A stretch of 17,061 nt of DNA. It comes from Streptomyces sp. WM6378. GTDB taxonomy: Bacteria; Actinomycetota; Actinomycetes; Streptomycetales; Streptomycetaceae. The notes beneath the pieces were generated by a model. The model made no database searches, was not told where the DNA came from, and worked only from the letters and a program-made list of their open reading frames with translations. The stretch lies in the NCBI RefSeq assembly GCF_001279695.1, contig NZ_LGDD01000023.1, positions 1 through 17,061 of the forward strand. The letters are read 5' to 3'. This document shows positions 1 to 7,203 of this stretch, one piece after another (position 1 is the first letter of the stretch; the number at the start of each line of letters is the position of its first letter). Position numbers and translations under genes: made by a program.

Positions 1-1306
1 GCGCCCCCGCCGCCCCCGCCGCGGCCCCCCACCCGGCGCCGAGCGCGAGCGCGAGCCCCGCGTCGCCGTGCAGTTCGATGCCCGCCCCGAACGCGTCGAA
101 GCCCAGGACCGACAGGGAGGCGTTCGCGGACACCCCGGTGAGCCACACCATCAGGGGCAGCGCCACCGCGGTGGCCGCGGCCAGCGACAGCGCGCACCGC
201 CCCACGAAAGCGCCGAGCGAGCCCCTGCCCACCGGCGTACGGGCCGCGGCGAGCACCCCCGCGTACAGCATGAGCACGCCCGTCGCGACCGCCAACAGCC
301 AGACCCGGTGGTCGAGTTGGGCGAGCCGCCCCAGCGTCACCGACTCGTCGCTCTTCGCCCCGATCAGCCGGTCGAGCGGGTCGGGCAGGACGGTGGCGAG
401 CGCGCCCGTGGCATGGCCGTGCCAGGGCACGAAAAGGCCGAGCGGGATCGCCAGCCACACGCCGTTGGGCGCGCCGAGCAGCGCCGCGCCCGCGATCCGC
501 TTCGGGTGGGCGTCGCCGATCGCCGCGTACGCCGCCGCCGCGAGCCCCGCCACGACCGCCACCAGGACCACCGTCACCAGCGCGGACACCGCGGGCCGCA
601 CCACCCGGTGCAGCGCCGACCAGGAGCGCGGCAGCGGGGTGCGGCGGGAGGCAAGCAGGGCGATCACCAGGACCGCGAGCACCCAGCACGCCGCCCCGAC
701 CAGCGAGCGGGTCGTTTGGACGCTGAAGCCGACCTTCGCCTTGGCGTCCGCGAGGTCGGCGAGCCGGCCCGGCAGCAGGCCGCCGACGTCCCCGATGCCG
801 GGGATGCTCGGCACGCCGGGCACCTTCACCTGGCCGAGGCCCAGCTGGGATCCGTCGAGCGTGATGAGGTCGTGGCCGGCCCAGGCGAGCCCGCCGATCA
901 CGGCGACGAACAGGACGGCCACCGCGGCCGCGCGGGCCGTGAGTTCGGCGCCGGAGATCCAGGCCCCGGCGGCCCGCAGCGAGCGCAGGAAGAAGAAGGC
1001 GAGCAGCAGGGCGCCCGCGAGCCCGACGCTCAGTGGCGCGAAATCGACGGCCGTCGTCGCCTCCGCTCCGGTCAGCCCGAACGCCGAGACGTCGCCGGAC
1101 GGGGTGACCGAGCCGCCCGCCCCGAGCACCACCACGGCCGCGGTCATCGGGCCGAGCGCCCCCGCCGCGTCCGCCCCGAGCAGATGCAGTCCGAGCGCGG
1201 CCGTGCCCGCCATCGCGACCAGGGCCCAGCTCACCGAGGCGATCGAGGCGAGCACGACATCGCCCCACCGGATCGCACCTCGGACGTCGTTGTCGCCCAC
1301 GCTCAT
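1..1306 (-). CDS. Streptophobe-family polytopic membrane protein (3' end beyond window)
   Basis: An open minus-strand frame runs from an ATG at 1306 to the left edge without a stop (435 codons). A GGGGGG purine run lies just upstream of the ATG. The protein begins MSVGDNDVRGAIRWGDVVLA and is strongly hydrophobic. About ten probable membrane segments are visible, at roughly residues 15-40, 85-108, 120-143, 195-215, 240-268, 280-298, 335-355, 365-390 and near 415-435. A Gly/Pro-rich extracytoplasmic loop (QLGLGQVKVPGVPSIPGIG) sits around residues 155-175. This layout matches the actinobacterial streptophobe family, which has no established function. It is divergent from the FHA-ABC gene across a 348-bp gap. 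Open frames on the plus strand over the same region are GC-bias shadows. Family assignment is by recognition of composition and layout only. Confidence 0.75.
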   Translation of the reverse strand, partial: MSVGDNDVRGAIRWGDVVLASIASVSWALVAMAGTAALGLHLLGADAAGALGPMTAAVVVLGAGGSVTPSGDVSAFGLTGAEATTAVDFAPLSVGLAGALLLAFFFLRSLRAAGAWISGAELTARAAAVAVLFVAVIGGLAWAGHDLITLDGSQLGLGQVKVPGVPSIPGIGDVGGLLPGRLADLADAKAKVGFSVQTTRSLVGAACWVLAVLVIALLASRRTPLPRSWSALHRVVRPAVSALVTVVLVAVVAGLAAAAYAAIGDAHPKRIAGAALLGAPNGVWLAIPLGLFVPWHGHATGALATVLPDPLDRLIGAKSDESVTLGRLAQLDHRVWLLAVATGVLMLYAGVLAAARTPVGRGSLGAFVGRCALSLAAATAVALPLMVWLTGVSANASLSVLGFDAFGAGIELHGDAGLALALGAGWGAAAGAAGA

Positions 1307-1522
1307 CAGGACCCCCCGATACGAGCCGACTTGCCCCCATTCATACGGAGAGGACATTTTCATCCGCTGTCATGTTCCTTTATGCGCGGACATCATGATC
1401 CGTATGCACTCATGGGTGCTTACTACTCTCGGGGGGTGTTTGGTCCACGTCAACGGGCGGGCCCCGGGCGCCTGTTGCACGACCGCGACCGGACTGTGCC
1501 GGGTCTGTGCACGTAATTCACA

Positions 1523-1553
1523 AGGCCCGGGTTTCGGATACGAGCCCGGGCCT
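1523..1553. repeat. Perfect 9-bp GC-rich inverted repeat (hairpin)
   Basis: AGGCCCGGG at 1523-1531 is the exact reverse complement of CCCGGGCCT at 1545-1553. The stem can extend inside through TCG/CGA around a GATA loop. There is no U-run and no gene ending here, so it is not an ordinary terminator. It lies about 30 bp upstream of the probable -35 of the FHA-ABC gene and could be an operator or a structured element. Confidence 0.5.
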
Positions 1554-1560
1554 GAAATAG

Positions 1561-1589
1561 TTCCCCACGATGTTCACCATCCCTAGACT
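1561..1589 (+). promoter_or_regulatory. Candidate vegetative promoter of the FHA-ABC gene
   Basis: TAGACT at 1584-1589 fits the Streptomyces TAgPuPuT -10 box. TTCCCC at 1561-1566 is a poor -35 match at a 17-bp spacing. Transcription would begin near 1596 and give an mRNA leader of about 60 nt. Inferred from sequence only. Confidence 0.4.
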
Positions 1590-1625
1590 CCCTGTGTCGG
1601 GAGTCACAGGCCTCCGGTGCGGAGG
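1586..1625 (+). repeat. Two tandem hairpins at the start of the FHA-ABC leader
   Basis: GACTCCC (1586-1592) pairs with GGGAGTC (1599-1605). CCTCCG (1611-1616) pairs with CGGAGG (1620-1625) around a 3-nt GTG loop. The first hairpin overlaps the probable -10 box, so it could act as DNA, for example as an operator. The second lies in the transcribed leader about 30 nt before the GTG start and is followed by TCTTTCG, giving an attenuator-like look. Function is not established. Confidence 0.45.
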
Positions 1626-1654
1626 TCTTTCGGGGGACGATAAGTGGGGCTGGA

Positions 1655-4186
1655 GTGCCGGAACTCGTACTGGAATTGAATGGCAGCACCTGGACGCTCG
1701 ATCCGTCCAGGTCATACACCCTCGGGCGCGATCCGCAGGGTGACCTCGTGGTCGACGACGCCAGAGTCTCGTGGCGCCATGCCACGATCAGCTGGGGCGG
1801 CCGCAGTTGGGTCATCGAGGATCACGGATCGACCAACGGCACCTACGTGCAGGGCCAGCGGATCCACCAGATGGAAATCGGCCCAGGCTCTTCCGTCCAC
1901 CTCGGCAATGCGACCGACGGCCCGCGGCTGAATCTGACCGGTGCCGCCGCGGCCGCCTACGCGCAGCCCGCCCCGGCCCAGCAGGCGCAGGCCGCGCCTG
2001 TCCACCCGCAGCCCCAGCAGGCCCCGCCGCAGCAGGGCGGCTGGGCGCAGCCGCCTCAGCAGCCCCAGCAGGCGCAGGTCCCGCCGCAGCAGCAGTGGCA
2101 GCAGCCCCAGCCGCAGCAGCCGCAGGTCCCGCAGCAGCAGGGCGGCGGCGCCGCGGGTGCTCCGCCGGTCTACGGCGACCGCAGCCCGACCACGTTCCAC
2201 CAGGTCGCGCTCGGCCGCGTCATGCGCATCGGCCGTGCCCTGGAGAACGAGCTGGTGGTCTCCGACCTCCAGGTCTCGCGTCACCACGCCGAGTTCCACG
2301 CGACGCCCGACGGCCGGATGGAGATCCGCGACCTCGGGTCCCACAACGGCACGTACGTCAACGGCCAGCCGATCGCCAAGGGCGGCAGCGTCCTGCTCGG
2401 CCCGCAGGACATCGTCGGCGTCGGCCACTCGACCTTCCGCATCGTCGGCGACCGGCTCGAAGAGTTCGTCGACACCGGTGACGTCTCCTTCTCGGCCCGC
2501 CACCTGACCGTCACGGTCGACGGCGGCAAGGACATCCTCAAGGACGTCTCCTTCGGCGTCCCCGAGAAGTCCCTCATCGCGGTCATCGGCCCCTCGGGCT
2601 CCGGAAAGTCCACCCTGCTCAAGGCGCTCACCGGCTACCGGCCCGCCAACAAGGGTGACGTCCTCTACGACAACCGGAACCTGTACAAGCAGTTCGCCGA
2701 GCTGCGCCAGCGCATCGGTCTGGTCCCGCAGGACGACATCCTGCACAAGGAGCTGACCGTCAAGAAGGCGCTGAAGTACGCGGCCAAGCTGCGCTTCCCC
2801 GCCGACACCACCGAGAACGAGCGCCAGCAGCGCATCGACGAGGTGCTGCGCGAGCTCAAGCTGGACATCCACAAGGAGAAGAAGGTCACCTCCCTCTCCG
2901 GCGGCCAGCGCAAGCGCGTCTCGGTGGCCCTGGAGCTCCTGACCAAGCCGTCGCTGATCTTCCTCGACGAGCCCACCTCGGGCCTCGACCCGGGTATGGA
3001 CCGCGACGTCATGCAGCTGCTCCGGGGCCTGGCCGACGACGGCCGCACGGTCCTGGTGGTCACCCACTCGGTGGCCGAGCTCGCCATCTGCGACAAGCTG
3101 CTCGTGATGGCGCCGGGCGGCTCGGTGGCGTACTTCGGTCCGCCGGAGGAGGCGCTGAACTTCTTCGGCTACAGCACTTGGGCCGACGTCTTCTCCGCCT
3201 TCGAGAGCTACCGCGACTACGACTGGGCGGGCCGCTGGAAGGGCTCGCAGCACTACCAGATGTACGCCGCGGACATCGACGCGGTGGCCCCGCAGTCCGT
3301 ACAGATGCCGCCGGCCCAGGCGATGAAGCCGCCGAAGCCGCAGGGCTGGGCCTCCCAGCTGTGGACCCTGATGCGCCGCTACGTCTCGGTCATCGCCTCC
3401 GACAAGGGCTTCCTCGCCCTGTCGGTGGCCCTGCCCGCGGTGATCGGCTCGGTCAGCGTCGTCATCCCGGCGAAGTTCGGCCTCGCGCCGCCCACGCCGC
3501 CGTCCCGGTTCAACGGCGACGCCGGCACGATCATGCTGATCCTCGCGGTCGGCATGTGCTTCTCGGGCGCGGCCAACTCCGTACGAGAACTGATCAAGGA
3601 ACGGGTCATCTACGAACGCGAACGGGCCACCGGCCTGTCCCGCTCGGCGTACCTGATGTCCAAGATCCTGGTGCTCGGCGTCATCACGGCCTTCCAGGGC
3701 GTGATCCTCTGCGTGATCGGCTTCTCGACCCGCAAGCTGCCCACCGAGGGCCTCGTGATGCCGCCCGCGATCGAGATGTGCCTGGTCGTGATCGCGCTCG
3801 GCTTCACCTCGATGATGTTCGGCCTGATCATCTCCTCGCTGGTGAAGACCTCCGAGAAGACGATGCCGCTCCTGGTCATGTTCGCCATCGTGCAGGTCGT
3901 CTTCACCGGCATCCTGTTCAAGGTGTACGACTCGGTCGGCCTGGAGCAGTTCGCCTGGCTGATGCCGTCGCGCTGGGCCATCGCGGGCGTCGGCACGACG
4001 CTCGACCTGTCCCACCTGATGGGGCCGATGGACCAGAACGACCCGACCAACCTCGACCCGCTGTGGAAGCACGAGGCGTCGCAGTGGTTCATCAACATCT
4101 CGGTGCTGCTGTTCATCGGCGTCGTCCTCGGCTTCTTCGTCGCACGCCTGCTGCGCCGCCACGAGCCCGAGGTCATGCGCAAGTAG
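1655..4186 (+). CDS. FHA-FHA-ABC transporter ATPase-permease fusion (Rv1747-like)
   Basis: This 843-residue protein has five parts in order. FHA domain 1 spans about 1-90 (GRDPQ, S39-W-R-H42, GSTNGTYV). A Gln/Pro/Ala-rich linker spans about 97-172. FHA domain 2 spans about 180-265 (GRALENE, S208-R-H-H211, GSHNGTYV). An ABC ATPase spans about 280-500, with Walker A GPSGSGKS at 312-319, signature LSGGQRKR at 414-421, Walker B LIFLDEP at 434-440 and the H-loop His471. An ABC-2 type permease with about six membrane segments spans 570-832. The architecture matches mycobacterial Rv1747, an exporter whose FHA domains bind phosphothreonine and are regulated by a Ser/Thr kinase. By analogy this is a half-transporter, probably dimeric, exporting an envelope or lipid substrate under kinase control; the substrate is unknown. 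No kinase gene lies in the window. The start is the GTG at 1655, because FHA1 begins immediately after it, although its Shine-Dalgarno is weak. Confidence 0.93.
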   Translation: MPELVLELNGSTWTLDPSRSYTLGRDPQGDLVVDDARVSWRHATISWGGRSWVIEDHGSTNGTYVQGQRIHQMEIGPGSSVHLGNATDGPRLNLTGAAAAAYAQPAPAQQAQAAPVHPQPQQAPPQQGGWAQPPQQPQQAQVPPQQQWQQPQPQQPQVPQQQGGGAAGAPPVYGDRSPTTFHQVALGRVMRIGRALENELVVSDLQVSRHHAEFHATPDGRMEIRDLGSHNGTYVNGQPIAKGGSVLLGPQDIVGVGHSTFRIVGDRLEEFVDTGDVSFSARHLTVTVDGGKDILKDVSFGVPEKSLIAVIGPSGSGKSTLLKALTGYRPANKGDVLYDNRNLYKQFAELRQRIGLVPQDDILHKELTVKKALKYAAKLRFPADTTENERQQRIDEVLRELKLDIHKEKKVTSLSGGQRKRVSVALELLTKPSLIFLDEPTSGLDPGMDRDVMQLLRGLADDGRTVLVVTHSVAELAICDKLLVMAPGGSVAYFGPPEEALNFFGYSTWADVFSAFESYRDYDWAGRWKGSQHYQMYAADIDAVAPQSVQMPPAQAMKPPKPQGWASQLWTLMRRYVSVIASDKGFLALSVALPAVIGSVSVVIPAKFGLAPPTPPSRFNGDAGTIMLILAVGMCFSGAANSVRELIKERVIYERERATGLSRSAYLMSKILVLGVITAFQGVILCVIGFSTRKLPTEGLVMPPAIEMCLVVIALGFTSMMFGLIISSLVKTSEKTMPLLVMFAIVQVVFTGILFKVYDSVGLEQFAWLMPSRWAIAGVGTTLDLSHLMGPMDQNDPTNLDPLWKHEASQWFINISVLLFIGVVLGFFVARLLRRHEPEVMRK

Positions 4187-4204
4187 CCCGCGCCTGACAA
4201 CGCG

Positions 4205-4239
4205 AGAAGGGCGGCACCCCATGGGGGTGCCGCCCTTCT
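4205..4239. terminator. Bidirectional hairpin terminator
   Basis: A 16-bp perfect stem (4205-4220 with 4224-4239) closes an ATG loop and sits 18 bp after the FHA-ABC stop. It lies between convergent genes, so it can serve both strands. It has no long U-run, as is common in Streptomyces. Confidence 0.9.
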
Positions 4240-4291
4240 GCTGCGTCCGGAGAGATCAGCCGTCCGGAGAGGACCAGTGGTCCGATGCGGA

Positions 4292-4963
4292 TCAGTAGGC
4301 GCTGTTGACGTTGTCCATCGAGCCGTACTTGTCGGCCGCGTAGTTGGCGGCGGCGGTGATGTTGGCGACCGGGTCGTAGATGTTCCACGAGGTGCCGGCC
4401 ACGTGGTACGCGTTGAAGGTCGGCTGGATGACCTGGAGCAGACCCTTAGACGGGACGCCGTTGATGGCGTTGATGTCCCAGCCGTTGATGGCCATCGGGT
4501 TGCCGGTCGACTCGCGCATGATGTTGCGGTGCAGACCCTCGTACGAGCCCGGGATGCCCTTGCTCTTCATGATGTCGAGGGACTGGCGGATCCAGCCGTC
4601 GAGGTTGTTGGCGTACACCGGCTTGCGGGCGGCGGAGCGGCTTGCGGCGGCCGCCTCGTCCCGCTTCTTCGCCTCGGCCTGGGCCTTCGCCTTGGCGTCC
4701 GCGTCGGCCTTCGCCTTTGCGGCGGCCTTGGCCTGCTGGTCGGCGGTGACGTGCTGCTTGGAGACGGACTCCGAAACGGTCTTCGTGCTCGCGACGGTCG
4801 CCGAGAAGGCGGCGGGCTCGGCAGCCATGGCGTTGCCCGACTGACCCGTCCCGGGGAAGACCGAGAGGGCGAGAGCGGCGGCGCCGAGGGCGGCGACACC
4901 GGCAATCGAGATCTTGTGCGTCTGGGTGAGACGACTGTGACCAGGGTTGCTGGACTCGGGCAT
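4292..4963 (-). CDS. Secreted transglycosylase (lysozyme-like SLT domain)
   Basis: This encodes 223 residues from the ATG at 4963, chosen because GGAAGAGG lies about 9-12 nt upstream and because the signal peptide follows. A longer frame upstream is probably leader. Residues 1-49 look like a signal or anchor sequence: a basic start, hydrophobic ISIAGVAALGAAALALSV, then a likely cut after AMA. An Ala/Lys-rich, probably helical or coiled-coil spacer covers about 70-115. The C-terminal SLT-like domain (about 120-223) shows the catalytic Glu151 in RESTGNP, the GLLQVIQPTF motif at 174-183 and a closing AANYAADKYG segment. Such enzymes cleave peptidoglycan glycan strands outside the membrane, during growth, branching or spore germination in streptomycetes. 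It converges on the FHA-ABC gene. Its upstream region holds a long inverted repeat, listed separately. The exact cleavage chemistry is inferred from the family. Confidence 0.85.
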   Translation of the reverse strand: MPESSNPGHSRLTQTHKISIAGVAALGAAALALSVFPGTGQSGNAMAAEPAAFSATVASTKTVSESVSKQHVTADQQAKAAAKAKADADAKAKAQAEAKKRDEAAAASRSAARKPVYANNLDGWIRQSLDIMKSKGIPGSYEGLHRNIMRESTGNPMAINGWDINAINGVPSKGLLQVIQPTFNAYHVAGTSWNIYDPVANITAAANYAADKYGSMDNVNSAY

Positions 4964-5084
4964 GGCTGTGGACCTCTTCCGAATGACGTGGACGGCGCAT
5001 CGAAGCGCCGCGGCGATTGAGCCGCAGCGCTGTGCGACGGGAGCCATTGTTAGCGGCCGCAAAATCTGGTGGCAAAGGTGCTCA

Positions 5085-5185
5085 TTACGAAGCCGGGTAG
5101 TGGATCACGCCCGGGCGAAAGTCGGCTCGTACCCACTCTCGTCCCGCTCACACCGGCTTTATTTGTCCACTAAACGGCTTCGTAA
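5085..5185 (-). repeat. Long imperfect inverted repeat in the transglycosylase leader
   Basis: TTACGAAGCCG at 5085-5095 and AGTGGA at 5099-5104 pair with CGGCTTCGTAA at 5175-5185 and TCCACT at 5166-5171. That gives 18 of 20 possible pairs with a 2-nt internal mismatch, enclosing 61 nt. The repeat lies between the queA-like stop (5232) and the transglycosylase start (4963), so it could fold in the transglycosylase 5' UTR. It may be a structured RNA or the remains of a small palindromic element. It lacks the hallmarks I know for the ydaO/c-di-AMP riboswitch. Confidence 0.55.
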
Positions 5186-5187
5186 GT

Positions 5188-5222
5188 GATGTGCGTCCTA
5201 TGCGCGGGCTCACATCGGACGC
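5188..5222 (-). terminator. Possible terminator hairpin after the QueA-like gene
   Basis: Two alternative pairings exist just downstream of the stop at 5232-5234: GATGTG (5188-5193) with CACATC (5211-5216), and GCGTCC (5193-5198) with GGACGC (5217-5222). They interlock like a pseudoknot. Each stem is only 6 bp and there is no U-run, so a terminator role is tentative. Confidence 0.3.
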
Positions 5223-5231
5223 GTAACAGTC

Positions 5232-6311
5232 TCACCAAACGTTGCTGGAGCAATGCGCATAGTGAGGGTTCTCGTCCGGAAGTAGGAGGTGGACGTCGCC
5301 GAACTCGTGCCACAGGTAGAGCCGGCTCAGCGCCTGGTCGTAGGCGACGGCCAGCGCCTCGCGCCCCGCGATCGCCTCCAGCATCAGAAGGTGGGAGGCC
5401 TCCGGCTCGTGCAGCCCGGTCAGCAGGCCGTCCACCACCCGCACCCCGCGCTCCGGGGTCACCACGAGATCCGTCCAGCCCGCGGACTCGCGCACCACCC
5501 CGTCGGCCCCGGTCGCCGACTCCAGGGCGCGCACCGCCGTGGTCCCCACGGCCACGATCCGGCCGCCACCCGCTTTGGCCGCGTTCACAAGGCGGCCCGT
5601 CGCCCCCGGCACCTCGAAGCGCTCCGGGTACGGCGGCTCGTGCGCCTCCGCCGAGGCCACCCCGGTATGCAGCGTGACCGGCGCGAACTGCACGCCGCGC
5701 CGCACCAGCTCCACGACCAGCTCGACCGTGAAGGGCCGCGCCGCACTCGGCATCTCCGCCGAGCCGAGCCCACCGGGAGCAGGCAGCGCGAACACCGTCT
5801 GGTAGGCGGCGAGCGGCTGGTCCCGCTCGGTGTAGGCGTACCGGATGGGCCGCCCGTGCCGGTGCAGCAGCCCCGGCACATCGGCCGCGGAGACCCGCGC
5901 CCACCACAGCCGGTCCGGGCTCAGCGCCTCGTCGAGCACGAGCCGCTCCCCGCCGGGCAGCGCCACCACCGCCCCCGCCAGGTCCCCGGTCCGCCGCTCG
6001 GTACTCCCCGACGCCGTCGGCGTACGCAGCTCCACCGCCCAGCGCCCGTCGGGCCCCCGGGTCGAGAAGTGCACCACCACCGGCCCGCCCTCCACTGTTC
6101 CGTCGACCGCCGCGGGCATCGTCTGCGACGTATTGACGACGAGCACGTCACCGGCCCGCAGCTGCTCCGCAAGATCGCGGAAGGCGTGATGGGAGACCCG
6201 CGTGCCGCGCGACACCATCAGCCGTACGTCGTCGCGCCCGGTCCCGCGCACCTCCGCGGGCACCGAGGCGAGCAGAGCGTCGGGCACCCGCACCACCATG
6301 GGCACGGTCAT
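5232..6311 (-). CDS. Divergent QueA-family (SAM:tRNA ribosyltransferase-isomerase-like) protein
   Basis: This encodes 359 residues, close to the usual QueA length of about 350. The start is the ATG at 6311, with GGAGG 7 nt upstream, and it overlaps the SDR stop as ATGA, implying translational coupling. QueA transfers and rearranges the ribosyl group of SAM onto preQ1 in tRNA, forming epoxyqueuosine. QueA-like segments are clear: HHAFRDLAEQLRAGDVLVVN (41-60), YQTVFA (170-175), PVTLHTG (211-217), NAAKAGGGRIVAVGTTAVR (243-261), SAGWTD (276-281), and the C-terminal HEPEASHLLMLEAIAGRE. However, the SVAAPTAGLHFT active-site motif of typical QueA reads GSAEMPSAARPFT (183-195), and the N-terminal NTRVIPAR motif reads NTSQTMPAAV (60-69). 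Automatic annotation as QueA is likely; whether it acts on tRNA is uncertain. It probably shares a transcript with the upstream SDR gene. Confidence 0.85.
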   Translation of the reverse strand: MTVPMVVRVPDALLASVPAEVRGTGRDDVRLMVSRGTRVSHHAFRDLAEQLRAGDVLVVNTSQTMPAAVDGTVEGGPVVVHFSTRGPDGRWAVELRTPTASGSTERRTGDLAGAVVALPGGERLVLDEALSPDRLWWARVSAADVPGLLHRHGRPIRYAYTERDQPLAAYQTVFALPAPGGLGSAEMPSAARPFTVELVVELVRRGVQFAPVTLHTGVASAEAHEPPYPERFEVPGATGRLVNAAKAGGGRIVAVGTTAVRALESATGADGVVRESAGWTDLVVTPERGVRVVDGLLTGLHEPEASHLLMLEAIAGREALAVAYDQALSRLYLWHEFGDVHLLLPDENPHYAHCSSNVW

Positions 6312-7030
6312 CGCGCCACCTCCACAGGGGCCTCCACGAGGCCTTCCGTAAGAGACGGGGCGCTGTAGCGCCCGCTCGCCGGCCGCTCGTCGAGGAGCCG
6401 CAGGAACCCCGGCACAGCCGTCGATGGCTCGGGCCGGCCCGAGTCGTCGTCCGGCACCGCCGCCGCGTACAGGTCGGTGCGCATGTCGCCCGGGTCCACC
6501 GCCCACACCCGAAGCCCCGGCTCCTCCACGCCGAGCACCGCGGCCAGCCGGTCCAGGGCCGCCTTCGAGGCCCCGTACCCGCCCCACGTCTCGTACGCCT
6601 CGCCCGCCGCGTCCGAACTGACCGCGACCACCGCGCCCACGGACGACTCCCGCAGCAGCGGCAGCGCCTCCTGTACGAGGCCCAGCGCCGCGACCACATT
6701 GGTCTCCAGGGCTGCCCGCAGGCCGGCCAGATCCAGCTCCTCCAGGCGTACGAGCGGCTCGGCGCCCAGCGCGGAGGCGTTGTTCACAAGGAGGTCGAGC
6801 CCGCCGAGGTCCCGGGCCGCCGCCACCAGCTCCGCCCGGTGCCCGGCATCGGTGACGTCCCCCGGCAGCGCCACGACCTTCGTGCCGTACGCATCGAGCC
6901 CGCGCGCCGTCTCCTCCAGTACGGGAGCGGTCCTGGCATCGAGGACGAGGTCCCAGCCCCGCCCGGCGAGCGCCCCGGCGAGCGCCCGCCCGAGCCCCTT
7001 GGAGGCCCCCGTGATGATCGCAACCGGCAT
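6308..7030 (-). CDS. SDR-family NAD(P)-dependent oxidoreductase
   Basis: This encodes 240 residues. The ATG at 7030 is preceded by GAGGGG 9 nt upstream and starts directly at the first Rossmann strand, so the longer upstream frame is rejected. It is a classical short-chain dehydrogenase/reductase: TGASKGLG cofactor loop at 7-14, Asp59 in GDVT, NNAS at 83-86, and the catalytic tetrad Asn111, Ser139, Tyr152 and Lys156 (YGASK). The substrate cannot be read from the sequence. Its stop overlaps the start of the QueA-like gene by 4 nt, so the two products are made together and may act in one pathway. It is divergent from the histidine kinase gene across 185 bp. Confidence 0.9.
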   Translation of the reverse strand: MPVAIITGASKGLGRALAGALAGRGWDLVLDARTAPVLEETARGLDAYGTKVVALPGDVTDAGHRAELVAAARDLGGLDLLVNNASALGAEPLVRLEELDLAGLRAALETNVVAALGLVQEALPLLRESSVGAVVAVSSDAAGEAYETWGGYGASKAALDRLAAVLGVEEPGLRVWAVDPGDMRTDLYAAAVPDDDSGRPEPSTAVPGFLRLLDERPASGRYSAPSLTEGLVEAPVEVAR

Positions 7031-7136
7031 GATGACCAACCCCTCTGTCACGTCGAACCGTCCGTCGATGCGTTCAGAGTGGCTCCGGGTGCGTCCCCGC
7101 CGCCTCGGACGCGGGCCCCACCCCGGCAAGGCACTT

Positions 7137-7163
7137 CGACCTAGGCCCGCCGACCTAATAGGT
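7137..7163. promoter_or_regulatory. Direct-repeat/palindrome cluster in the SDR-kinase intergenic region
   Basis: CGACCTA occurs at 7137-7143 and again at 7151-7157, a 14-bp period. The second copy merges into the palindrome ACCTA-A-TAGGT (7153-7163). It sits between two divergent genes, a typical place for an operator. It is short, and no protein can be assigned. Confidence 0.3.
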
Positions 7164-7203
7164 GGAGGTCCACAGCCCGAGGCGCGCTGTCATACCCCGC
7201 CGG

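Larger units (their letters stand above)
1307..1654. promoter_or_regulatory. Hairpin-rich divergent intergenic region
   Basis: This 348-bp gap separates the divergent streptophobe and FHA-ABC genes and has no convincing gene. It is less GC-rich on its left side (1330-1430). It contains a spaced inverted repeat, CATACGGA at 1342-1349 and TCCGTATG at 1399-1406. On the right there are three successive hairpins, listed separately. The promoters of both genes must lie here; only the plus-strand -10 at 1584-1589 looks reasonable. Confidence 0.5.

Noticed and set aside
68..1586. Two long plus-strand open frames (about 480-500 codons) over the left end
   Set aside because: They are Arg/Pro/Ala/Ser-rich with no domain, and they oppose a minus-strand frame that gives a coherent multi-pass membrane protein. 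They are shadows caused by GC bias.
1712..4222. 836-codon minus-strand open frame opposite the FHA-ABC gene
   Set aside because: The composition is Asp/Arg/Leu/Val/His-rich nonsense, and the plus strand carries all FHA and ABC motifs.
4277..5020. 247-codon plus-strand open frame opposite the transglycosylase
   Set aside because: It is Gly/Val/Arg/Asp-rich without motifs, while the minus strand gives a signal peptide and a clear lysozyme-like domain.
4964..5230. ydaO-type c-di-AMP riboswitch before the transglycosylase
   Set aside because: I looked for the conserved GGGGAACC-, GGTGAATC- and CGTCAGCTAACC-like segments on the minus strand and found none. The structure seen is a different long stem.
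6312..6587. N-terminal extension of the QueA-like protein to 6587
   Set aside because: The extra residues are Gly/Arg-rich, lie inside the SDR gene and lack homology. The ATG at 6311 has GGAGG and the ATGA overlap.
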